Below, piece after piece: positions 31,838-43,800 of a stretch of 64,000 bases of DNA. The notes below the pieces were generated by a model. The model had not been told where the DNA came from. It worked only from the letters and a program-made list of their open reading frames with translations, and made no database searches. The DNA comes from Effrenium voratum. Taxonomy: Eukaryota > Sar > Dinophyceae > Suessiales > Symbiodiniaceae. The position numbers and the translations under genes were made by a program. Numbering within the stretch: position 1 is the first letter of the stretch; each line of letters starts with the position of its first letter. The DNA lies in assembly GCA_963377175.1 (NCBI GenBank), contig CAUJNA010002890.1:217501-281500 (forward strand), written 5' to 3'.

Positions 31838-34800
31838 GTCCGACGCCCAAGCGCTCAACTCATGGTCTGCAAGGTCCCCCAACTAGGTGCGCTTTGACCG
31901 TTTCTTTTTTGGGGGAGGGTTCCCCTGCTAACATAGACTACAGAAACAAAGTTGGTGCCCTTATTCTAACCACTCCCACTGGAGGAGGACCTAGTCTGTC
32001 TCTTGAGGGCCTCCAACTCAACAGCGTTGGTGGCAAGCCCAGCCTTTTGGTTCCTTAAAAAAAGCTTTTTGGAGATCTTTTTAGTGTTTAGTGGTAGTTT
32101 CCGAATTCACCCACACGTTTTCGTCACTTTTGGCGGGGGATCAGAAAACGGGCAGCCCAGAAACATGGCATCTGTAGGCGGGCACCTGGACGATCAGTTT
32201 CCTCTTGCGTCATTTCCCTTTAGGGCTTGGTTTAAAGGGAAACCAGGAAACCGTTCAATTTGGGGGGGTCCCCTCAGAAAAGACAACCATGAGCTTTTCC
32301 CCAACAGCTGAATTGAGACCCACTCTGTTTCTAACCAAACTAACCCAAGAAGGACACGTGCGGTCTCAAAAAGCCTAATTCGAGTTGGGGAGTCCTTTCC
32401 CCAAGCCGACGAGTAGAGGAACGTCTAGGGGATGTTTTCGGTAGGCGTTTTTGTGTTCTTCCCCTTTCTTTCCGGGACGGTTCCCTGGTTGCAAGAAGGC
32501 CTGAAAGGAAGACCAGTTTCTTCAAGAGGGACTCTGCTCTGGGTCCTGAAATGGGGTTCCAAGCTCAACTTTTTCGCTCCAAATACCCCGCTTTTCTCAG
32601 GGTAGTGTTGGATGGCTTTCCGAAATGCCAAATCTTTTTTGGTAGAGGGTTGACATGATACCCCTGAAAAATGGAGAGGGGGTTCATGGGAGTAATAGTC
32701 CTTTTCACAAACTCCTTCAGTCTGGGAGCAATCTCCTTTAGGGGACCTTTAGTACTTGGCTGTTTGGCCGGGTGTAACCCGCTAACAGCAAGGTCAACTC
32801 CACTGAACGCGGGCTTTTTACAACCCTAGGTTACGACCACAACTGACTAACTTGGCGAATCGAACACCCCAGTAAGAGTCTTTTTCCAACCCCCTCCCCC
32901 CCCAAATCCCCCAATCCCCCAATCCCCCAATCCCCCAATCCCCCAATCCCCCAATCCCCCAATCCCCCAATCCCCCAATCCCCCAATCCCCCAATCCCCC
33001 AATCCCCCAATCCCCTAATCCCCTAATCCCCCAATCCCCCAATCCCCCAATCCCCCAATCCCCCACCCCCCTAATCCCCCCGTTTTTGTTTCATTTCAGG
33101 GCTGACCCACTTGGTGAATCGAACACCCCAGTAAACCCCCCTCAATTCCCCCAGCATGTTTCAGGGGAGCCGTGTTTGTGCGGCCCTTTGTTCATTTTTG
33201 TTGAATTCGCGGATTTGGTTTCGGTGTCCGAGATTGTGAATCGCCTGGCCGGCTCTGACTTGCTGGTGAAGGCCTGCCGGACAGATCGACATGCCGGCGA
33301 GTTGCGAGCTATGAACTTGCGATCGGTGCGAGAGATGTGTTGGCGACGGCGAAGGGAACACCACGTACTTTGGAGGGGTCCCGTGAAAAAACGACACACA
33401 CACACACATTTGGGAGTCGCCTTTTCTCCCGTGACCTTCGCCGCGCATGTGATCAGTTTCCAGGATGGGGTCTTCGTGACTTTGGACATTGCTGCCCGCC
33501 GGATCAAGCTGTCCGCGCCCCGGATCGAGTTCCGGGCCAAACAACCTGATCTTGGAATGGGTCAAAATAAGGATTCTCCCCCCCAAGAAAAAAACAAAGC
33601 AAGGGATCCCCCAAAAAGGCACCCCCCCCAAAATAAGGGACCCCTTCTTTTGGTTTCCTTTAACCTTCAACGCCCCCCCCCGGGCTTGGTGCATGGAAAT
33701 CCTCCAGGGTCGAAAGGAAGCTTGCGTTCCCCTCTGAAGTGCTTGGTACGTTGCCAGAAGCAAGCTGCTTGCCAAAGGCATCGCCGCAATCAGCCACTGG
33801 TTTCACAGCATTCTTTCCCCCTGAGGCAGGATTGCTCCCGAACCTCCAGAAGAATGTCAAACAAGTTATCCCGCCACTAGACTCTTAAACTTTTGGAGTG
33901 CAGAGCGTGTCTTTTTGGAGGCCCTTTCGGTTGAAAAGGAGGCCAAAGGGACGCCACTTATTTTTTGGGGTCCCTCAAGCAACAGACAAACCCGGAAAAC
34001 CATCCACTCAAAGCTAAAGGATTGGTCGCGTTCCTTTCCAGAGGCCACTTAGGCCACTTACAGGGGCAAGGTACTTAGCAGGTGGTTAGTAAGCCTGATT
34101 ATACTCCATAACCCCGGCAAGTGGGTTTTATCCAGGCTTTACTACCCACTTCCCTCAGGAACAATGCCCCTTTAAGCCGCGAAACGGCTCTTCAACCTGG
34201 GCTCTTCAACCTGGGCCTATCACTCCATTTGAGCCACAATCGCAAAACCGATTCAGGCAGAAGGTTTGGGACAATCCCTTCTGGGTAGACCATGTTACTA
34301 CTAATGTTGACGAATGTTGACGAATTGCCCCATCTGTTTTGACGCATGTTGACCCAGGATCTAAGTAGAACCCGTCCTAATCGCTTTTGGGGGGGTGAAC
34401 AAACCCCTCCAAAAGTGGTCCGAATGCAACCACGAAAAGGAATGGAACACCCCCCCAATCCAAATCCACCAGGTATTAACCAGGCTCCCGCCTGCTGCCG
34501 CCGACCCTCGGCGCATTAAGGGAAAAGTCACAAGGACCGGTCCTGAAACACGTCCGCAAACCCAGGGACCACTTATAAGATTTTCTACGACCACAAACAA
34601 GGATTAACGGAAAAATCAGAAATATGGCAGCTAGTCCGTTAATTGCCGCTTGGGCCGGCTTGCGCCCAAGTCACTTCGAGTTGGCCCGGGAGCAGTCGCC
34701 TGTCCCGGGTCGCCCTGAAACTGGCCCTCCCGAAACTGCCCCGGCGACAGTGGCCCTAGTGGCCCTGGACCGGTCGCCGGCAGGGACCGGGACTTGGGAC

Positions 34801-37800
34801 CCTGTCCAGGCTGGTCTGAGTCTGGCGCGGTTTGACTCGACGTATTGGACTCTCTTGCAGATTAGATCCAGGGATCCTCTACTACCACAAGGATTAGCGG
34901 AAAAGTCAGACAGACGGCAGCTCGTCCGTCAATGACCGCACGGGCCGGCTCGCGCCCAAGTCACGTTGAGCTGCTCCTACAAACAAGGCCGTCGGTGCCC
35001 CTCAACCGGTCGCAGGGAGGGACTGGGACTGACTTGGGACCCTGTCCGGTCCTGAAACACGGGTGCCAGTCCGGAAACAGCGACACTGGAGGAAACAGGT
35101 GTCTGGAGCTGAGGTGGGCCGATACCAGCAGGACTCGATCCTGGGACCGGCTTGGACCAGTCCTGAAAGTTTGGCCGGCACCAGTCCCAGGACCAGCCCA
35201 GGACCAGCCCCAGGACCGGTCTCCCAGGACCGGGACCGGTCCTTCGCTGACTGCAAGTAATCTGAAGCTGTCCCAGGACCAGGTCCCGGACCGGTCCTGG
35301 GAATCCACTTTTTGTGCTTTCGGGCGTGCTTTACAGGGACTATCATTGATTCCAATCACTTCCAGTTGCATCCCACGCCAGTCCCCTCTGCAGGAGGCTG
35401 GGACGGGAGGCAGAGGGTCGGCGGATTTTTTGATCCGGGGTTCGCATTGTGCCTCACTGGGAGCGTACGGACCGTCGGCCGCTTTCCGACACCCGCAGCC
35501 CGGGCCTGTTTGCGCCGAGGCCCTCAGGGGGTGAGTGCCACATCCTCGACTCGGTCGGCTTCATTAAGGCGGCGGGCGGGGGGATTTTGGGAGCGGTTCG
35601 TGCGCACCCCTGCTCCAAATGCCCGGCTTCTTTTTAGCGTGTCTTGTGGAAAACTTGGTTTTCCATGGTAAACACCTCCTTTTTTAGTGGTTTTTCTCTT
35701 TGTTTTCCAGAGTAAACACTCTCCTTGTTTAGCGTTGTTTTTTGTGAAACACCTGCTTTTCCATAGCAGATTCCTCCTTTTCTTCAGTAGGGGATTGACG
35801 TGATACCTTTACACAAATGCATGGGTAATTTGGAGTAGGGGGTATGGCTATGAATTTCAAGATTTGGAATCTCCTCAGAAGTGGTTGGACATGAATCCCC
35901 ACCCCAATTCCACCCATGGGTCCAGGACCCATGAAAATGTATGCCTGTCCGATGGTTGTGTGGCAGGTTGTGTGGTGGCAAACCTTCCAACAAAGTGGTG
36001 GGTTTGCCCCCTGTCCTAAAAAGGACCAATCTAACAAATGGGTTCTGGGATCATTGAAAGGCAATCGGAACCTGTTTGGGTGTGCTTCCTTCTTTTGCAG
36101 GTAGCCCCCAGAATGCCGGTCCAATCTTTTCAGGCCAGAATCGGTTTACCTGGCTCAATCATCTACCAGGGCCATTTATCTTCCAGCATCTTCCAGCCCA
36201 TGACGGTCCCCACAACAACCTTGGAACTAGGTGAGAGAGACGTCGGGAGCATGTGTTTTGGCCAACCTGTCAGCACGTTTGGAAGGAAAAGGCACCTCTG
36301 TGTTCGCGCACTGGGAGCTTGGTGAAAGGGACGCCCCCCCCAAGAAAAGTCTTCAGAACCCCTTCCAAATGCAACTACTTTAGCCGGAATCTCCGAGCCC
36401 TTTGAACGACTTTGCAGATTTGGGCACAACATTAAAGAGATCGTGGTTACGAATGCGATTTACCTTATGGTGTTTTGAGCACATGGCCATAAACATAGAA
36501 TTTTCGGTGTCCCTCCCGGCCCCCATCCCCCCTTTTCAAGCCTCAAGCCTCAAGCCTCAAGCCTCAAGCCTCAAGCCGAGCGTTGGACACAAACCTTCCA
36601 TTTGCTGAAATGAATATGTCTTTCTTTTCCCCTGTTGGCTTTAAAAAGGAACTTATAACTACTCGACCTCTGCTTAAGCAAATGGAAGGTGGCTAACCAA
36701 ATCAAAGCTCGGCCGCTTCCGCTGGCGCCCAAGCCAGGACCTCCCGCTGGAACTCTGCGAGGCCTTCCGCGCCACGGTGCAGGAGGGCACCGGGGCGATT
36801 GGCACCGGGGGGCGATGGTTTTTGGGGCTCGGAGAGCAAAAGGACCAAACAACGCCGAGCGACGTGTTTTTCCATTCTTCCTTCACTTCCTTTTTTTTTG
36901 CGCGCGTCATTCTTTCACTCCTCCTTTTTTTTTCTCCTGGGGACGGGGGGTCCGTACAACGTTCTTTCTTCCGGCGCGGGGGGGGGGGGGAAGGTCCATG
37001 TTCTTTTCCTGCCCCAGGGAGCTGAAAGCCATAGTTCCGACTTCGATTTTTCCACAGGGGAAACTGATCGAGATTGAGAGCAACAGGGTACAGCCATTTT
37101 TCCTCTAGGGTTTGGGTTTAGGATGTTTTTTCCACAACAACTAATCAACAGGATTTGGGAGGCTGATCAACAGGGTACTTTCTTTTTTGTCGGGGGGGGT
37201 CCGAGTCCTAAAACGAGGGCACGGCCATTTTGTTGAGGCTGGCACTACCCTCCCACCAACTAGCATAAGTGCAACAACAAGCCCTTTCCAAGAGGAAAGT
37301 AGTCTTTCTACAGGGGTCTGTGCACTTCCATGTTAGCTGGTGGGAGGGTAAGCGCCCTGAGTGGAGTTCACCTTGTTTTTGGTGGGGTATCACCCACACG
37401 GCGAACCACTTGCTAACTTGGCCGAACATCCAAGTACCCATTTTGGGGTTGCGCCGATCTCGGGGGTTCCCCTATTTGGATCTTAGTATGGTTGGAACAA
37501 CCAACCAACAAAGTGTTGGTGGACATAAATCCCCTGAGTTCGTGACCCATCATCCTAGGGCCAGGGTTCAACCCCCATTACAAGAATGGTTGACCCAATT
37601 TGGATGATGACAATCCTGAACGGTAAACCCTGGTGAATCTGAACCCAACCATGGCTTTAAATGGTGGCAACTGAACCAGGGTACATGGCGGCTGTTGCAG
37701 AGGCCCCCAAATGACCTTGGGTTACTTTTCCCATTTAGTGGTTGAAATATCATCCTTGTAGCGGTTTTCCAACCAATGGTCATACCAGATGATTTGCAGT

Positions 37801-40800
37801 AATTCAATCTTGCCTGCCTGAACTCCATTTAAAGGGGCAGGGTACTTAGGAAGTGATCAGGCCCGGTTTTACCCCGCAACAGCCATGGTTAGTCTCCGTT
37901 CAGGGTTTTTACCACCTACCTGACACACCCTGCCCGTAGCAGGGATCAAAATCATACCCAGCTCAGAGGGGCATAGCCAGGAGCTTCAGGAGGCAGACGT
38001 GGTGCTGCACGTGCGCGACATGGCCCACCCCTCCCGTCAGGAGCGACCACTGGTGACATCTGGGAGAAGAAAGGCCCTGAGGTGGACCCCTTTCTTGTGG
38101 TTTTAAAGGGAAGCCGATTGCCAAGCCACAATTTTGGAGATTCCCTGAAAAAGAAGTACCCAAATAGCGCATCGATTTGAAGGGTTGATAGGTGTTTCGC
38201 CCGCGAAAACCTGGGGGGTCAAGGAAATGTGCATGCCCGCAAGATTGCGGGTCAAGTTTGCTGGATGACGACTTGGAGGTGGGTGTCTGATTGATTCAGG
38301 CCTCTTTCAAGACTAGTTTTCTGAAAAAAGTGGCTATGAATTTAGCTAAGGAACCCCCTGGAAAGTGGTTGGTGGACAGAACCCACCTAAATGATGTCCA
38401 CCAGTTCGGGCCCGTAAGTAAAACATCATGCCCCTATGTTCTCTCTGTGGTTCCCAGGCATCCCCTTAGCCTTTTAGCTTTTTTGTGTTTCGCAGGGATT
38501 TTCATTGAACCCACTAAAAGTTAGTCACTTTTAGCGGGGGATCAGAAAACGGACAGCCCAGTTCTGTGTCTCGCTTTTGGGTTGAGGGGGCTCTTGAGAC
38601 TGGCGACGGGGAAACGCCTTCGAAACCATCTGCGGGTTCCGTGGTTTTGAGGCAGACCCGCACACTGGCACTCCCCTCAGTTCCAGGCTGATTGAAAGAA
38701 TGGCCTTGGGGCCCAGTTTGAACGGTGCAACACCCTAGGTAAACAACGGTGATTCTATGACCCCAGTTGTTTTGATTGTGGTTTGACTCCCACGTATGGT
38801 TTTGTCGGAATCCTCAAAATAGCTGGTTTGCTTTTGGTTTTCCTTATTTGAGAAACTTGCACATGGCATGGCGGCGACGCGTTTCTCTTTCAGTGGTTCA
38901 CTGGCTTCTTGGTGTGCCAGGAGCAATGGAAGATCGTGCGGCAGGTGCTTCAAGAAACAGAGATCGACCCCGACCGCATCATGGAGGCAGGGTGGCTCAA
39001 AATTCAGGATCAGGGACAGAAAACATGTTTGTTTTTCCCTACAAGCTGAGATCACATTTGCCAGGAGATTTGGAGAAGGTTTTCTTGTCACTCAGGCGGT
39101 TTTGGGATATAACATTGGGACCCTGAAGTGCTCAGTCTCCTCTCTATGTGCGCGGAATTTGTGGACAGGTGTGGAACAAGACTGACCTGCTGACCGAGAA
39201 AGAGGCCCGGTCAGTGAGTCAGGGCAGACGTGGGTGTGCTACAAGGGCCTAAAAAATTTGAACGGTGTCCACGGGTGAATGTGGAGAATCCGACCACTGT
39301 TGGAGGGGCCCCTACCCCAAACTAGGGTGATTAATATTTGGGTCAACATTCCTAAGGGTCCGCACAATCTCGTTGGGTTTCTTTTTGAGTTCCCTGTGAA
39401 TACCGACCAAAGGGGGTCCAGCATTTTGAGAAACTCCCAATGTTTGACCTCAGTTTTTCAAGGCCGACCTTTTGACCTTTCGGTTTTCTCTTTTTGGTCC
39501 ACTTTTAGTAAAGGTCCCAAAAGGTTAGCCTTTTTTTCCCGGGTCGTTTGGGCAAGTGAGTCACCCCTTTAGAATTCAGTCCGGCGCAAGTTCAGATTCT
39601 GCAACACTGCGCTTGCTGCCGTGGAGGCGGTTGCTTTGCGGCAAGTCATGCTCGCTTGCAGGGGATGGCTTCCGGGAATTCCTTTGATTTGCCTGGAGAC
39701 ACCATCAATGGGTAGAGCTGTACACGATAAATATGCAGCAGAACCAATCACCAGATTGGGCCAACTCTTCACTGTTCTTCTGGTTTTTGGTTCTTTTGCT
39801 CGGTTCTGTTCATTTCTAGCGGGTGGCAGCAAACAAATGAGTGGTTTGATCACAACGGACAGCTACCACAAAGGCGGACTCCGGTTTTTGGTTTCCCGAC
39901 GCTTTTTGCCCCAATGCCGTGCAAGAGCCCTCCTATACCTCAAACATTGGCCCCTAAAAACCCCTCCAATTGGTGGTTTGGATTGATGGTTTCGGGTCGA
40001 GGGGGTTGTTTCAGAACCAGGGGCACCCAGCTGGTTCGAATCTGTGGCTGGTTACAAGAAGTGAAGACGGGGTGGTGTCCGATTTACCCTCTACAAGAAC
40101 CCAGGGACCCGTTCTGATTCAAACCCGAAGCTGGTTGGAACCCGTTGCCACGAGCCGAGGTGCGGCATCTCTTCTACATCCATCAGAAGCAGGACTGGAC
40201 CGACGCGGAACCCTGTTTGCTCATTCCCATGGGAGGGGGAGTTCTCAAAATGCTGGACTTTCTGTTGGTTGCTTGGAGCCCCACCAAAACACACAATTTT
40301 TTGGGGACCCTGATTTTGAGAAACATCCACGCTTCTCGCATTTGTCCCCACCTCAGCCTCTTGGTGCTCTCCCCCTTTGCAGGATTCCACGCCAGTCCAG
40401 TGGGTGAGCGCGTTGACCGGTGCGCGCCTTAGTTTGTTGTTTGCCGAGTTGGCCGCATGCGAAGTAAATGGTTTTTCACCAGACCAAAAGGGGAGGGGTC
40501 CAAAAGGGGGAGACCACAAGGAGCTTGGTTTAACAGTTGTTTAACCATGGTTTAAACAAGGGGTTGAAGCCCTTTTCTGGGAATGCGCAGAATGATTTTA
40601 TTCATCTCTTGCAGATTCAGCAGTTCATGTGGTTGTTTTTGGTCCCGAATTACATTTGTTGAATGGTTGGTTGGGTTGGGTTGGGTTGGGTTGGGTTGGG
40701 TTGGGTTGGGTTGGGTTGGGTTGGGTTGGGTTGGGTTGGGTTGGGTTGGGTTGGGTTGGGTTGGGTTGGGTTGGGTTGGGTTGGTTGGGTTGGTGCAAAA

Positions 40801-43800
40801 TTAGCTTAACCAACCAGTTGGTACCCTTGAGGGGAAACAAAAGGTTGTTGACAGTTTTTTTTTTTTTTTTTTTTTTAAACATCAGGTTCCATCTTGGTTT
40901 GGATAGGTGGTTTGGAGATGGCCTGGCGCGGGGTCAAAATGACCCTACAAGAAGAGGTTCAAATCCCAGCCCTCACAACCAAAAACAGAAAGCCGCCCAT
41001 CCCAACCAGTTGAAAGGACGCTGATTTTGGTTGGTTTGAAGGGGAAACCAAAAGGACACACAACTTTGAGGGTGTCAACTCATCATGCTTGGCTATGAAT
41101 GATGATGCCTTCTCAAAAACGATTGGTGGACCCAAAGTCCCTACCCAAATTACAACCTGAAACTTTGTACTTCACATGGCATCATAAGGGTTATAGTAAG
41201 GCTTATATAAACCATGTTAGTAGAACCACAAGTCGACAGGACTTTTGGTTGCTGCTCACATGGAACCCAAAATTGGGGGTCCAATTCTCAAGGGGAGACC
41301 CCTCTGCGAATGGATTGTGTGATTGCAGATCCATTCCGTTAATCCGCAGCAATATTAGAGGCAACCTATTCACCAATACCTCTACAATTGTGCCATTTTA
41401 AAGCACCCCCCAACCCCATTCTACGCATTGAACTGCCTAGTGCGGGGTTTCCATTTTTTCCAACTTGCCTCATTCACGGAATGGCCTGGGGGAGGGTAGC
41501 AAGGTAGCAAACAACCAGATTCCCAGTTCGCAGTTGTGAGATGTCCACAATTTCGGGTCCACTAAAATGAACCCATGGGTCCCCTGAAAGAAAACCACCC
41601 GTTGGTTTATAGAGTCATTCCATTTCTCATTCCCTGCGGTTTTTACCCGCAAGAAGAAACAGTTGGTATTTTGGAGGTGCCGGTAGAAACCCCCGCCCCA
41701 ACGACTGAGGCGCCGGGTTCCCAGAGCTCCTCGAATCACTGGAGAAGAAGCTCCAGGCGCGAGACCAGATCTTGGCGCCCCGGCCATCCGAATCCGTAGG
41801 CTCTTAGCCTCACTGAGTTCATGGACTTTGAACTTTCTGGAAAGACCATTTTAGTGGTGAACGAAAAGTTTGGACTGTTGTTGGCCCATCCACTCAGGAA
41901 GCTTGTTAGTTGGTTCAGTGGCTGAAAAGTCCATGTTGCCCACCACTTTTTTAAAAGGGTTGTTAGCTTTTTAGTTGGTTTAGTTGTCCATCTAGGCTAC
42001 GAGTTGAACTTGTACCAGGGATCAGAGGACAGCCCAGAGATGGTTCCTTTTGGCAGGCTAAACCCCAAGAGGTGCTTTTGGGACGCCAAGAGATCTCTGA
42101 AGTCTTGGTGCTCCTTTTGACGCCTCAAGGCTCGGTTTCCCCCAGCTCAAGAAGCGATCTTCTCAAATCCCAGGTGGCCTCAAACCTGCGAGAAGCGAAT
42201 TTTCCCGGGATCTCTCACATTCCGCGGTCGTTTTTTTGGGCTTCAAGAAGGTTCAAGATGTTCAAGCGATCCGCTTGACATCTCTCAGCTCGGTTTTGGG
42301 GTTCCTGAAATGGGTTGAAAGGCTCTCCCTTGGGGTATGCATGCGTATATGTTTCTGCAAAAAAGCGAGGCATGAAGCCAGGGAGTTCCTTCGGTCATGG
42401 CCCAACAAAAGCAAGGCTATGTCCATTGAGCCACAATCAACACGGTGTGGCTAAGGAAGGGGGCAGTCCAAAAGAAGATTAGACGCGGCCGCTTTCCTGA
42501 TTGTTTAGAGGGGGTTGGGTGGACCCTCAACTAGGTCCCCCAGTAGTGCCCTTTTACCCTTTATTGGGGGAGAGTTCCCCTACTAAAATAGACTACAGAA
42601 TCAAGGGTACCCGTATTGTAACCTCTCTACTGGAGGACCTAGTCAATCATAGGCTTTGATCATGACTCAAGTGTGTCGCTGGGCGCCATGCACTGCCCTG
42701 AGTGAAAACGAATCATTCCAAGTGCCCATGTGCGAGCAAGTCATGCTTAAGGGGCCATTTTCCATAGACAATCAGTTGGCACATGGCTGGCTCTTACAGC
42801 GAAACCAAAAAGACGAAATCACGATTTTGAGGGGTATCCAATTGCGCCATAATCAAAACCCGGGTAAGTGAAGGTTGGAAAGGGGCAGTCCCAACCAGAA
42901 TTATGTGCGGCCGCGTTTTTTGTTCATTGCATTGGTTTTGGTAGACCATTTTTATACCGACCGCTTTTGATTATATATGACTCGCATGACCCCATCTAAG
43001 CGTCCAGGCTGTTGCTTTCCTGTTGCTATCCCTCAAGCTTGTTTACGGGAGCCCAAAAGGAAAGCCAACGGCATCACCCATCAACGCCAGAACCATGTTC
43101 AATTTGGGTCTGTCTTCTTTTTGAGGGTACCCCTGTTTTGCTTGGCTTTAGAGGAAACCAACAGGACAACCGAAGCCATTGTGAGCCATTTGAGGGCCAC
43201 GCGGTGCGGCTGGTGCCGCGGCCTGAGGGAGCATGCATCCAAGTTGGCGTTGGGAGCTAAGGAGCGACCAGGAGGTCTGTAAGGACATGGTTGGTCTCTG
43301 ACTGTTTTGGATCCTTATCCCCTTCTTTGGTTGGTTTTACAGGGAAACCAAGAGGAAGACAAAACGGCGGTTTCGTGTGGTTCTTTTTGCTGGACGGGAA
43401 GCCCTTCAAACGCGCCCATTCCCTTCTTCTGGGTCCTCTCTGTTTCTCCGTTTTGTGATGGATTCCAGGATGCTTGAAGGGGAAAATCTGGGCTTGTCTC
43501 CAAATCGGGACCCCCCCCGGTGTGGTTTCCCTTTGGTTGGGCTTAGAGCCAAAAGAGGGTACCGACTCTCCAACACAAAGACGCACCCCACCCACCTTTA
43601 TCGCATACAGGTGCCTTTTTTTAAAGTTGGCTTTTCTTTACCACAAGAACAGGTGTGTACCACCTCCGAAGAAGTTCCTCGAGCTATCGCCAAGCTGTCA
43701 TAGCTTCAGGCCTGGTCGCAACACGGCGGCAGCACTGGAGGCTCGCACTGGGATGCTAGGGGTACCTTCCCCAGTCTTTCCTCCACGAACCCCCGCCCCC

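Noticed and set aside
32818..33066. 82-codon - strand open frame of Gly-Asp-Trp-Gly-Ile repeats
   Set aside because: It is the translation of the 8-bp AATCCCCC minisatellite. There is no composition or context for a gene.
34932..35534. 200-codon + strand open frame
   Set aside because: It is low-complexity GGACCGG-type DNA open in several frames, and the HflX G3 exon right after it is in a different frame.
40671..40790. Internal telomere remnant
   Set aside because: The unit is TTGGG, not the TTTAGGG-type repeat expected in this lineage, and it lies in an intron between two HflX exons.
40583..41024. Open frames rich in Gly-Trp-Val-Gly-Leu or Asn-Pro-Thr-Gln
   Set aside because: They are translations of the TTGGG microsatellite on either strand.
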